Below are positions 22,787 to 35,169 of a DNA stretch of 64,000 nucleotides, in pieces (within the stretch, counting starts at the first letter, position 1; each line of letters opens with the position of its first letter). The notes beneath the pieces are model-generated. The model had not been told where the DNA came from, ran no database searches, and saw nothing but the letters and a program-made list of their open reading frames with translations. The translations under genes and the position numbers were made by a program. The stretch is from Marsupella aquatica (Eukaryota; Marchantiophyta). The stretch covers positions 8,246,001 to 8,310,000 of the forward strand of contig OZ316897.1 in the NCBI GenBank assembly GCA_973895155.1, written 5' to 3'.

Positions 22787-22925
22787 CATGACAAAACATG
22801 GAGATACCAGGTTTCAGCCCTTTTAGTGCCTTTTTCCTGAAATAGTGCCCACTGTCCATGACAAAACATTGATCCATCAGGCTTCAGCACTTTTAGTACC
22901 TTCTCCCTTTTTCCTGAAATTGTGG
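22787..22925 (+). repeat. ~67 bp tandem duplication
   Basis: Two successive segments share 'CACTGTCCATGACAAAACAT', '(A/C)AGG(T/C)TTCAGC.CTTTTAGT' and 'TTTTTCCTGAAAT'. The second carries a small insertion. Confidence 0.75.
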
Positions 22926-23799
22926 AGCAAAATCTCACCCTAGAGGAAAGAAATGCAAAATAGTGAGAAATCCTGGGCACTTCTCATTTTAGATAACCTT
23001 TCTTGCTCCGGCTCTAATCTTCCTTCCAAACCTAGCTCATGTCAAGACCCTGACTTTCTCCTGGGTTCCATCTGCACTTACCTAGTGCCCCATACCTGGT
23101 TGTTAGGCTTTCCAACACTTCTAAGTTTATTGTGTGTACAATCTTCATGCCAAATCTTACTCACTCCCCCAATTGCAACTTGCTCCCTGTGTCATTTACC
23201 CCCAAAGTAACTGTAGGATCGAAACGGACAGCATGACGTCTCATAATCGTCAGTCATACAACACTCCGGTACACTGACACAAAGATACGTGGTTCACCCC
23301 GTCAGGGCTACGTCCACGGCCGCACCAAGAGCTTCACTATAAACACAAAAAGTACATATATCACCATAGCTCCATGGTCCAAGCTCTCTCTCTCTCTCAC
23401 ACAAAGTTCTCAACTAAGTGTTTTTTTTCTCCATGGGACACCAAGAGGGTTATCCCTTCATGAAGAGTCTAGTCAACTAATGTTTACTCCGGTTAACTTA
23501 CTCTAGTTAACCTAGCCAAGGTTGAGTCAAAACCCTAATAGTAACGGTGACTTTCTCTAGGGTTCCATTCAGAGTCACTCACCCCCAACTTAGTCCTCTG
23601 CTCATCCATCTTGCCCATTGCCCCCTTCCCAGGCATTGGGTCTCCTGGCATTTCCATGTTAAAAATATTTGTATTAACAATCTATCGAGCAATCTATGCA
23701 TGAGCATTGCAGCAGTACATGTATCTCTCAAGAATTTTATTCACTACTGTTTTTTATGTAAGAGAACACACAATGCAAATATTTTAGCCACTATAAGAC

Positions 23800-23935
23800 A
23801 ATCACACTATGGTACTTCATTCCCACTCACACATGATACACACATACCCTCCACACCCATTGTGTGGGGAGGGTGGGTTGAACTCAAGACCTCCTGGTTC
23901 TAGGCCAATTCCATGGCCAACTAAGCCAGTAATGT
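23800..23935 (-). repeat. tRNA-derived SINE head, family 2
   Basis: On the minus strand, the A box TGGCTTAGTTGGCCA (23914-23928) lies about 40 bp from the B box GAGTTCAACCC (23875-23885). A GT-rich linker ('GGGTGTGGAGGGTATGTGTG') follows, as in the element at 15190-15340. Confidence 0.6.
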
Positions 23936-25184
23936 TAGAGCCACCATTTCTAATTTCATGACAATGCTGGCCAAACAGAACCATGTAGACCTGGTGGGTT
24001 TCGCTGAACTGTCAAGCTCTGATTCTGTTTCCTACTAGGCTAATTCTGGCTGATGGGTTCTGTGACTAGGTGGGAAACTTCTATTATGTACCTAACTGCA
24101 AACAAACAAAAAGCGCCCAACCGGTAGACAGGACCCGAGACAGGACCCCATGCATGGGCAAAACTCCCAATCAAAGGGGGGCAACCAAGGAGCCAAAATT
24201 ATAGTTAGCCCATGGGGCCCAGGAAGAAGCGCACCACAAAACAACTAGGAGAAGAAGACCTTAAATTGTACCTAGCTATGAACACACTAGAGAGCCTGGT
24301 AGAGCTCTGGAGTGCACTGCATAGGATAGTGAAGCAAAGGAATCTGGCTAGACGCCCTAGAACCAGCAGCCTTACCCTCCAAAGAAAGTTAAAATAATGC
24401 CTGAGCCCTCTGAAGTGCAATGGACACACACTGTTGTAAAAGGCCGTGATGATGGACAGGGGGCGGGGGGGGGGAGAAAGCCCTCCACTCTACATAATGT
24501 ACTCCACAAGATTGGAAGAAATGGTTGAAAGTTGGGAATTAAACTGGCTAATGGGAGACAGAAAACCTAACAAAATTTTGTCAAATGTGGCAAAAAGACA
24601 TGTGGCTCTAGTTGGCCCATACGTCGGTAGCCAAAACCCTTAAGAAAACCCCGAAGACCCCACCCTACGAAGACTGTAAATGTGGGTTGATCAGTTTAGT
24701 GTATGCTTGCGTGAATAGAGGTTGTCCAATTTTATTGAAGGTCCTAAAGTGCAAGATTCCTGAGGCCGGAATGTGGCCTGTAATGTATTCAAAATGTTTT
24801 GTACAATAATCAACCTTTGTTAAACTTGCCCTACTATAGTGAAATGTAGTAATGGGACCATAGAGAAGAGGGGGGCCAATGGAAGAGAAATATAACGAGT
24901 GCAAAGTGTTAAAGCATGGCCTTCTTTGGTATATGACACATTATGGCATTCACATTTTTGGAGGCTTGGCTCTCAAATATAGCAGGATGTTGGAAAAAAG
25001 GTCAATTCATCAGTTGTGCAATCCCATCCCTCCCCCCACCATTACCATTATCAAAAACCAACAATAAAACCAATTCTGGGCACTAGTGTTCACCCTTCAC
25101 AAAGTAGCAAGGTTACTTGTCATAGTCTTTTCATAAACCATAAAACACTTAAAAAGCGTTTTATAATGTTCATGTGATCCAGTG

Positions 25185-25560
25185 CAATGGTTCCCAGTCA
25201 TTTCAAGTACGTAAAAGGACTTAGTGAGCTTAGTCCTATAAGGTTCAGTCTAAATTGCCCTGGTTTTTACTAGTGACAGGAACACACGAGAGCTTTACTA
25301 CACTCTAGGCCCCAGTCTAGGCCCGTCGGTCATACCAAGTCTTCGCAATACAAGTTCTTCCTATCTCTCAAATGTCTCCGTAAAATGACCCTAAGTTCCC
25401 CCTATTCAAACAAACCCTGCTTGGGGATATAGTGTGCAACTTACATGGCTGACCTAACCAAGTCCACAACTATGGTTTGTCATAACTACAGTTCACACTC
25501 ATGCCCCAAGTCGTTCCTCTAGACCTTAGAGTAAAAATGCCTAACACAAACTTGCTTTTT
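25185..25560 (-). repeat. Dispersed repeat, copy 1 (inverted partner at 45.08-45.33 kb)
   Basis: Its reverse complement shares with 45080-45330 an ordered set of words: GTTAGGCATTT.ACTCT(T/A)AGGTCTAG, GGTTAGG, GTTGCACACTAT, TTGAGAGATAGG, GACT(T/C)GGTAT.ACC and AGAGTG.AGTAAAG. Identity is moderate, with indels. Confidence 0.6.
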
Positions 25561-25568
25561 CTAAATGT

Positions 25569-25584
25569 GGGGGGGGGGGGGGGG
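25569..25584 (+). repeat. Poly-G run (16)
   Basis: Uninterrupted G16, directly abutting the hairpin that starts at 25585. Confidence 0.9.
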
Positions 25585-25678
25585 ATTCAAATTTAGAAAT
25601 TTGAAATTTGAAAATAATGTATATACAGTTTGTTACATCAAATGCTCATAACATTTGATGTAACAAATGATTTGAATC
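25585..25678 (+). other. Long hairpin with 16-bp perfect stem
   Basis: TTTGTTACATCAAATG (25629-25644) and CATTTGATGTAACAAA (25652-25667) are perfectly complementary around a 7-nt loop. Outside it, ATTCAAAT (about 25585) and ATTTGAAT (about 25670) can extend the structure. This could be a small MITE or a structured transcript. No flanking duplication was established. Confidence 0.6.
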
Positions 25679-27639
25679 ACAAGAACTCTATAATATTTTG
25701 TTAGTTATGTATAAAATTTCCATCATTATTATTTTTTGCACCAGCCAAGATGACATACAACAGTTATTGTTGTTGGTGGTGATTTGTTAGTTAGCTAAAT
25801 ACTCCCATTCAAAATCTTCCCTTATCCAACCTCCTGGTGAAATGATGCAAAGAAAGTAAAGGGAACAAATATTCATACTTAATATCTATAAACTGGTGGG
25901 TCCCACATATTTCCCTCATAGATTTTGTTGAGGCATTTGCCAGTTGAAGGACCCACTCTAAAAATACAGAAAAGAAATCACTCACTGTTGGGATTTGAGG
26001 CACGCCCAATTATTTGTTTTTAGGGTTGGGCGGGTGGCATGATGCTTTGACAATACCAACAAGGTGCTTTTCATGATGTTTGTGGCTGAACTATAGCACA
26101 ACCATAGGCCAGGATTTTGGAATGGACTTGTCATGGGGGTCCATAATAAGGTGTGAAAATAAGTTTCTACAATATGGCTGCCTACAATAGGTTCGACACC
26201 ATTAACACTTTGTTCACCCAAATGATTATTAAAATCCTCAATGACGCTAACAAAATATTTTGGGGTCCTCGAAAATCCTAAAAATAATTTTGTGAGGTGA
26301 AGCATAAGAATATTCTAAGCATCCTGGTATAATAAATTGGGGGATTTTTTTGTTTAAAAGAAAACGAAAAATATTTAGGGGTAATTGTGAAAGCTGGGAA
26401 TATTTGTGATAGAAATCCTAGCATTGGGGTGTAGGAATTTTGGGTGCATAGATAGTTTTACATGAACAATAAAAGCAGGAGAATAACATTCGTCTTTATT
26501 TTATAGAATTGGAAATAAGAAAAGTGAACCCATGGTACCTACCGTATTGCTACATGCTGTAGCAAGTCTGCAGCAACTTTGTTGTATTTTTTAGCATTTT
26601 ATACACTGTTCACTTCTGCTACTCTCATGTTACGAATATCATTTTGTACAGTAAAAGCTGTTTTGCATCTCTCCCCATACTCTTCACGTGTAAACCCCCC
26701 TTTCTAAATGGGCAACTTTACTGCAGGAAATTAAAGACCTCAAAAAGTTTAAAAAAAAACACCGTATGACAGAGGCAAGGCCTGCGCCCACTGTCTTTCT
26801 TTTGGCCAAGTCCAAGCTTACTCAAAAGCAATTCATTTTCCTACATCATTCATATAAATACAATAATCTATCAAATAATGGTTTATCTTGCCTGCAAAAC
26901 AATTGCACGAGTCTCATGAGAGGTTTCCTCTTTCCAACAAAAAGATGTTGTATGTTATTAATTCCCATCTTTCTTCCCCCATCCAGGATGCAACACATAT
27001 TCTTATATACACATATATGAGAGCTGCATTCAAGTTTTGAATTGGGGCAGCCTTGCATTGTGATGGCCCTAAGAACTAAAGCAGACCTAAATATGACAAT
27101 GGAAACTGGTCGTGAGGGTATTGTGGCCTATAGATAGTTTGGGCTGCTCAGTTGTATGTTGTTTCATGGAATGTAATCCTCGAAACCTTTGAGGAAAAAC
27201 AAGATTTGTCGTACTTGCTTGCAGCGTAAGTCCTTGAGGTGACGCCCTAAGAAGCCACTATGGAGAGGATGCAAATTATGCACTCTCTAACTTGCCAGCC
27301 CTAAAAACTTAGAAGACTATTTTTAATTTGTTTTGAAATCGGTATCTTTAATAATCAACTGGAAAACAGGAGTACATGCGACCACAACACAAGGAAAATG
27401 TACATCAAAGGCACTCAATCAGAAAGAGTGAACAGTAGATGTAAGAAGACTCCCACCTCTCTGCTACCGAGCCCAGCCGGGAGCGAGTATAGCCTGACCA
27501 GCCTTCCAGCCCAGTTTTTTACCCCCAACCATGTCCTGGTCTGTGCACCCCAATGTTGCCTTGAATGAGGGTTTCACTTCAAGAAATGACACATCACAAG
27601 CAATCAAGCATAGGGTCATTTTATAGTCCTAAGGAAAGG

Positions 27640-27870
27640 ATTGAAACTGTAAGTTTCAAAACATTATAGCAGTTTAAACCCAATTTTGAGACTTATAAAA
27701 AAGATAGGGTTTAAAAGAACCAATTTAAAGAATATTCCAAAAAATTCCAAATCTGGGGTAAAACAATTCCTGCTGAAAACTATTTTTCTTAAATTTTTGG
27801 GGTCCACAAGCCAGGCCTAAAATGTTGCAAATGATGGGGGATGTCTCTATTGTGAGACCCCCAAAAATGT
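27640..27870 (+). repeat. AT-rich dispersed repeat, diverged copy
   Basis: Shares 'AGAATATTCCAAAAAATTCC', 'GGGGTAAAA' and 'TTTTCTTAAATTTTTGGGGT' words, in order, with the copies at 15925-16225 and 59480-59770. Identity is lower than between those two. Confidence 0.4.
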
Positions 27871-28179
27871 TGCTACCCAGGATTTTTCCATCCCAAGCTA
27901 GGCAGGCAGTCCTGTGCGACACAACCTACCAGGATACAACCCAGCAAGACCAATCAACGACCATGGTGGGCCCATGCAGCCTCTCAGTTTGGATCGAATG
28001 TCTGCTCTGGCAAGTGCTTGCGACGCACTTAAAGGTGTATGTGAGTGTGAAAGACAGGACAGGTGGGGAAGCTTGTCGGATCCTTCACTAACTTGGATGC
28101 CCCTCCATTTCACCGGCTTGCCAAACTCTCTGATAGGGCGGCTGTTTGGTGTGCATAGGAGGGGGTCATTGTAATGTGC

Positions 28180-28460
28180 GAGTAAACAGTACAACTTTTC
28201 CTCGCATGAGCAAATTGTTTTCTCACATGACCCCTAATTTTTCTATATCCCAACTGCAGGCCCCGCTAACAAAAACCTGGTTGATAACATACATTTTTGG
28301 GACTCCTCTTTTTGCTAGCGAACTTGCTAGCCATCTGGAGGCATAAAAAAACACAAAATATATAAAGGAAGCAACAAGCAAAAGAAATTTAAGACCACTC
28401 GTGTCTCACTAACAACACTCTCATAACAAAATTACTGTTTGCTCTCATTCTACAATACTT
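28180..28460 (+). repeat. Dispersed repeat, copy 1 (partner at 51.83-52.09 kb)
   Basis: Shared in the same orientation with 51825-52085: CGCATGAGCAA, TTTTCTCACATG(A/G)CCCCT, AATTTTTCTAT, AACCTGGTTG(A/G)., GGGACTCCTCTTTTTGCTA and CTAGCCATCTGGAG, with consistent spacing. A short duplicated segment (about 28440-28550) follows, with 'ACAATACTTCCATAG' twice. Confidence 0.75.
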
Positions 28461-28550
28461 CCATAGGAGGCTATCCCATCCCTAACAAAATTTCTCTTAT
28501 CCCTAACAAAAGTAGGGTTTGCTCGCCTTATACAATACTTCCATAGAGGG

Positions 28551-31500
28551 TGGCAGTGCTCCTCTACCAGAAACTAAAGCAACCTCACACAAGTTACCAC
28601 AACCAAGTCATAGACACAAATTAAGCAAAGTGGTCGAAATTCTGAGACATGCAAGAGGAGACGACACACGTCAACACCCAGAAACAAGGGAATGTGAGGG
28701 AGCAGAATGGGATGTTTTACTTTTCAATAGAGAAGCATGAGAGGGAGATATAAAGGGTAGTAGAGCACGGCAAGAAAAGGCACCAGCTAGTGGGTAAAAT
28801 GCAGCGTTCGCCATGATGCAGAAGGGGACCAAGACCCGGGACCAGATGATGCGGACCTTAGCACCAGAAGATTTTGACGAAGTCGATGCGCCTACCACCC
28901 GTCAGCTCACTGTAGCCTAGGTAGAATCTTCTTCCAATCCAGCAAGATACAAGCCAGGAGAGAAAGCCAAATCTTAATTGCAGTAGTGACGGCAGATCCT
29001 TCGGAGCATTCAGGCTAAGACAACATGCAAGTTCATTGCAGAGTTCCACTGTCTGGGTTTTTTGGACAATTATTGGTATGAAAGCGCGGATGAAGGGGAC
29101 GATGACATGCGAGACTCTTCTTACGTGCTTCGTACACTTCTGCAAGATTGTTCTATTTCTCCTAGCTTCCTGTTAGGCAAATCAAGTTTTTGATGCGAAG
29201 GGCTGCACCTAGCTTAGAACCTTCTGTCTAAGAGTCCGAGCATGGAATGTACTTCAGGCCTTGCATGATCTGTCCATTAGAAGGTTTTTTTGAAAGGGGC
29301 ATTCAATCCGCCCATGATCAAGCTGTGCGTTCGATGCGAAGAGCACCTTACGCTCTATGATTCGGGTTATGAGTAAGAGTCGGAAAAATTCAATGAGTTT
29401 TTTCGAGGCAAAAAGATAAGTCCGAAAAATGGAAAATATGGTAGGTCGTACATGATCGATATGGGTTCTCAAACCTCCAAACTTGACGTATCTAAACTTC
29501 TTGGTTAAGGACAGAAAAAGTTTACGACTACCACATTCATATTCCCTAACTTTTTGGCCTGACAGAAAAAGTACTAAGCTATGGACTACCAAATTCATAA
29601 TACATAAGTTTTTTGTCATAACGACTGATCATATGCCATGATTACAAGTTACCATAAAGGTTTATAAGAAAAACTTTAAGAACCTAATTACACAACCCTG
29701 AGAAAAAAGTTATGGTGGGGGATTGAGGCCAACTGGTCACAACTGTCGCAGATCTGTCTGGCGTGGAATTAAAAACCTGACACGTAGGGAAATCAATTGA
29801 ACTTGAGGCCTAGTGGTCACAAGTCACCCGTGACCAATTGCCCATCAAAAGGTTTGATAAGGCCTGCTTCATAGTTCTCGAAACATTGAGCTATAGTATA
29901 TATGGAAGCTAATTAGAAAATGCATGCGACAGATCTGCAGTCGATGCAATTGATTGTAACGTCTATGGTCCCACCTCTGTGTTTACTTTGTTGATAATTT
30001 TCGTCATTGTAAATCAATCCAGAAGATGTGTAGCTCGACTGTATCCCAACACACGCTGCTAAGAATTATAAGCATTGATTAAGCGAACATGCTATCTTAG
30101 AGCTCTACTGTACTTCTTTACCTCGAGCACCACATCTGGTGCTCGAGCCTTTCCCAAATAGCCAAATCTCTCATGTTCGAATTCCTTGGTCCCCTTTCGT
30201 ATGATCGATTTCTAAATGATAAGTTTTCCAATATCTTGTCGGGCTTGCTGAGAAGTTCATTGCTTTTGCCTAACTAGCGGACGTCATGACTTTCATCGCT
30301 TTCTTGTCTGGTCGTTTCAGCACGAATGTGTCAAGACGACAAGATCCTGACATTCAGTGCTTCTCAATTCATGTCCCAGAAGTTCCCACTCCGACCGTGT
30401 TCTAATTAACTTAGGATACTACAATCGAGCCGGTTGGTAAATCTGAAGCGAGATCTGAGTAGCAGACCACCTGTGCCGGGTTTGTTGTCGACATTAAAGC
30501 TCTGACTAGGTAGCTTGGTACAAACAGTGATATTGGCTCGATACTGATACATGCTCAGTGTTGCCCCCCACTTGAACGACTATGCACAAATTAGAATGCA
30601 TTCTCTATACGACATAAAATTAGGCAAACTGTTTATGTTATTGGCTCGGCTCCAAGGTGGCTGATATTGATTAGAAAAGGCCGCTGTGATCGGATATATT
30701 TATCGACCAAATACACGAAAAGGAGCATCTCCACCAGTTATCGGGGTTAGGCTGAATCTAGTAACACTCAATCAATTGTCAAGCCACATTTATTTTGCAC
30801 ATTTATTCTGCTGGTTTACTTGTTACTGAAACTAGATTTGATATTATGATTTGATGGGCACTACAGAACTTTAACTTTTACTTGGTTTGATTGGTGGGTT
30901 TCCCAAGATATCGATAAATGTGCACATTCAAGGAGTAGTGGCTAACCCTTTATTGAACCCTGTTCAAGCCATATAGTAAAACTCGTTTTAATAGTGTGTA
31001 CGTGTCAGTACTGGGTTTTTGTGTAAAACGTAACTATAATTAGCGAGTGTCAGTACTGGCAAAAAAATGCACAGCGTCAAGACACCTGTGGAGACTCAAG
31101 ATCTGTGGTGAATACGAACTTGGTAAATGACATGAGCGGATGTACTAAGCATAGGTACAAAATGGCGAGTAGGTAGGGCATAAGGTAAGAATCGAGATCT
31201 CATCAAACACTAAAAGTCACGGCTACAATCATTTTGGCCCTACCAATCTAACACCTGTCGTTTGAGCTTCTTACTTAGCTCCCATTTCCTCGAGGTCCGA
31301 AACTGTGCTTGGAAATGGCACTCTCGGCCGGTTGAGGCCAGCAGAGGACTTTAGGCAGCCTGTGGGTCGTACATGCATGCAGCGCAACTACAGCCGGGAG
31401 CCCATCTGGTCTTGTGATGAAGAGTGTGGTCTTCTACCATAACTATCATTCTGGAAAGTTACACTGCTCAACTCTCCCGTCGGTTTCGACGACTGAGATC

Positions 31501-33520
31501 CGATACGCATTGCACGGAACAAATTGAATAATTGTAGCGATTTATGGGGTTGCATGTAGAGAGGGCCTGTTGCTGACTGCGTACAGTGTTCCATTTCGCG
31601 TTGATGTCTTTTTTTTTTTGGTTGCCTTGAAAGAACCAATACATTCGCGTTGCGTTGATGTCTTGACTCGCCATCTTTCTGAAATCTGAATTGTACTTTG
31701 TCAATTGCGAGCGATGTCTTGACCTTAGTGTTACAATCTCATGGCTGTCGAATGGCAATGAAAGCATCTTCTGCTCTATCAATTGGGCTTGGATTGATTT
31801 TACTGAAGCTAATGCCACTGCTGCTCCATAGATGTTCCATGCCATTTGCAGTGGTGCTAGGAGGCCTTGCGCTTCGGATGATGCTCTCGAAGAATCTACG
31901 AGGATTCTGTTGTGTGGTGCAAGTCACATCCTAACGCGAAGACGTGGTTGGTAATGAGTCTCGCTCTTTGATTTGTCAGCTTGGAATCTCGTCTAAATGA
32001 TAGGCTAGCATTTTGTTGAGGTGTGAGACTAGAACTGACTGGAATTTCCTAAAAACAGACAGCGCATTGATTCGCAGCATTTTCATCGAGAGCGGCTTGA
32101 TTCGCGGTTTGTTGTGTCCAGCTCCTCGAAGTACGAATCTTATCTTGGAAACCCACCTGAACAATTGTATATGTAAGTGTCCTTCTGAACCGGAAGGTTA
32201 CAGAAGGCATTTTTGGCCTTCAAACATTTACCAGCTCGACAGAAGGCAAATGGGTTACGTTACTACGGTAGGGAAGCGTTTGAGAAAGTTGCTGCGGACG
32301 AAAGCTTGTACAGATGTATGTCTGTCTCCAGATTCCTAGCCGGGTTATCGGCACGGTAATAAAAAGCTGTTCAGTTGACTTTTTCCGAGTAGTTCCGCAT
32401 GCAATGCAAAGTTGCAGACACAGCTAGCGCACAGCACACCTTTTTGAGGCACCTATTAATGGTTCTCACTCTAGGAGTACGAGGCTCCTCCATGGCTCCA
32501 TTTCAATTCAATGCTCTTGATAGCTTTCTCTTTGGCCAATGATAAGGACATTGATTGGGACAAAGTCAGATGAAACACAACAGCTGGGGTTCATACACAC
32601 TTTCATAGCCATTCTACTTCTTGTCTGTAAAGCTTTCTCCTCGAGACAAAAACAATAAGCATAGCAAAGCCAGTGTACATGTCCCACCCTACATCTGCCC
32701 CAGGCCTGTGTGCCGTCTACTGTCCAGCCACTATTTTAGCAGCTTGACACACGATCGAGAAGCTTGGGATTGAAATATTGTGCTAGGTTTGGGTCAGTAA
32801 TGTAAGCTGATGACATTCTGTGTATGTGTTTTCGAACTTGGCTGGGTAAAGAACAGTATGGCAAAGTAATCGGTGGCATATATGAAAAGCAACGTCCTGG
32901 GTTACTGGATGGTAGGTGCAACGCTTGCAAGCAAGCCAGAATAGCCTAATCAGAAAATCCTGCAAGGCTGGCTAGCGAGCGCTTTTGTCAGTCAATCATA
33001 GTGGATCGTCATCTGCTTTGTCGGGCTGTAGCATATTATATTACAGAATCGAAGAACGTTTAAAATGACTTGTCAGGACCTCTCCCTGCCTGCGACTGAA
33101 TGCTTACGAACATTCTACCGAAGTCAGCCAACGATGCCTTGCTTAGACCAGTTCTACGAGATGCGCCAAACACGAATTACCAAGCTACAGCTCGCTGCAA
33201 TGTTTGTTTGAACTTGACCTAAACAAGTTGTCCTTGCACAGCTCTCGCAAAATAATAGCAGACTCATTTGTACTAAAACGAAGATCCATTAAGCGGGGCA
33301 TCCCCAAGGCATGATCGTCACGACTTGTGTTTTTGTCTCTGGTGTTTACTTTTCCGCACCCACCTTAGGATTAAGGACGAAAGGCAAGATCGAGGCGGCA
33401 AGATCGAGGCTAATCAATGCAATTAACCTTTATTAACCCCGTACGTGACTACCGGCTGCCCAGTATTTCTAACATTAATATCTAGTTAAATACCAAGAGC
33501 AAATCAACATGGACACCCCC
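28551..33520. other. Long intergenic region, no gene recognised
   Basis: Open frames of up to 125 codons (for example 31468-31845 minus) carry no motif I recognise. A perfect hairpin at 30122-30147 is the only clear structure. Low-copy regulatory DNA or decayed genes cannot be excluded. Confidence 0.4.
30122..30147 (+). other. Perfect 11-bp stem hairpin
   Basis: CTCGAGCACCA - CATC - TGGTGCTCGAG, with a tetranucleotide loop. There is no T-tract terminator context and no neighbouring gene. Confidence 0.6.
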
Positions 33521-34012
33521 AAGGCTAGCTGGTAGAGGAGCTCCTTTGGGATGGACCAGGTCCCAGATTCGAATCTGATCAATGACAGTAAGAGCTTTTG
33601 TCATTCACCCCACCCAAAAGTGGGGATCATTCATACTCTAGTTACACTTAGAAAAAGTGTGACATCAAAAAATAGTCGGGTAACGAGCGGGCAGCCGGAG
33701 GCTCATTATGAGCCTCGATCTTGTCTTTCGTCCTGAATACCTTAGGACTGTGTCCTTTCCTTTAGATGGGGATTGCATTGATTAGCTCAGGTTCGAATCT
33801 GATCAATGACAGTAAGAGCTTTTGTCATTCACCCCACCCAAAAGTGGGGATCATTCATACTCTAGTTACACTTAGAAAAAGTGTGACATCAAAAAATAGT
33901 CGGGTAGCGAGCGGGCAGCCGGAGGCTCATTATGAGCCTCATCTTGTCTTTCGTCCTGAATACCTTAGGACTGTGTCCTTTCCTTTAGATGGGGATTGCA
34001 TTGATTAGCTCG
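33521..34012 (+). repeat. tRNA-like SINE with a 224-bp tandem duplication of its body
   Basis: A tRNA-like head (GGCTAGCTGGTAGAGGAGC at about 33523 and the B box AGATTCGAATCTG near 33566) leads into a body. The body, from TTCGAATCTG to GATTAGCTC, is repeated immediately with a period of 224 bp (33568 and 33792). The second copy has only three or four differences, so the duplication is recent. The body includes CACCCCACCCAAAAGTGGGG and a CCTTAGGACTGTGTCC segment. Confidence 0.7.
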
Positions 34013-35169
34013 TAGCTGCCCTCACGATATATCAAAGATATCTCATGGCATTTTGGCCATGGAGTTCAAGCAACTGGGTTTAGGAATGGAAATGAAAGGA
34101 ACGCTGTCCTGGTATGAATCTTTTGGGAACGTTCTTTCATAGCTCGCATGTCATATGCACGCTCGCTGGCAAAGCTACCCATACGAATTGCGCGCGATGT
34201 ACGTACACAAGTGTTTGAATGGGAGTTCCAATTTCTCGTCCAAATAAATAGTGGGCCCTCCGCGAATTTTGCCTGCAAACTATGTATGGATATTTCCAGC
34301 TAAATGATTGCAGAGCTCGAGATATTCAACTGCGCCTGATCGCGGTGAACGTTCAGCTGCACGTGTTGCGCCATGCCAGTAAGTTGCTGAACTTTAAAAC
34401 CACACTGTATTTACAAACATGATATACGCGATCTACGCCATCAATTCCTCGACCCGTATAGACGCGAATTAGGGGTAAACGCTACGCAGTCAAGAAAGTA
34501 ATTCATGGTACGCTCTTGACAGAATTCAAAACTTGACACAAGGGAGGGTTCACACATCTCACAACATAATATCACAACGTACAGTCCGTTCCAGGCTGCT
34601 GCAGAGACGTGACAAATGTCTTAAAACCAGAGACCAGCAAGCTGCTGCAATTGGTCACGTGAAATTAACGTGGTAACGATTAAATAATCGCGAGATACGA
34701 TGAATTACAAGAATAATGCAATAAATTTTTCATAGTACAACACCTGGACAGTACCTCTATGCTATAGTTACTATCCGAGCCTGGCTTTCAAATTATGTAT
34801 TGATCCAATCCAATGTGATTTCGTGTTGGATATGAGTGTACAAATCACGTTCTATTTGAAACGGTTTCTTCATTGTACTCCATTCACTAGATTAATCTAT
34901 TCACGAAAAAATGCAGTGCTGAGCAGTATTATACTATTATCTCTATATACATCAATTCTCGCTTCACCAATTGTGAGGTGGGTCGTCTCAATTCGACTGT
35001 ATGATCCAGTTCGTTTCACAAAACACACATCAAGTCGGACAATTACTATTACCTATCGGCGTCGTTCCCTTCATGGTCTACAATCTGCAATGTCTGTTGG
35101 ACCGTTCCCTTAATGGTGTACACTATTCAAACGCACAGCAGAGTAAAAAGATTTGAAATTCGATCAAGG

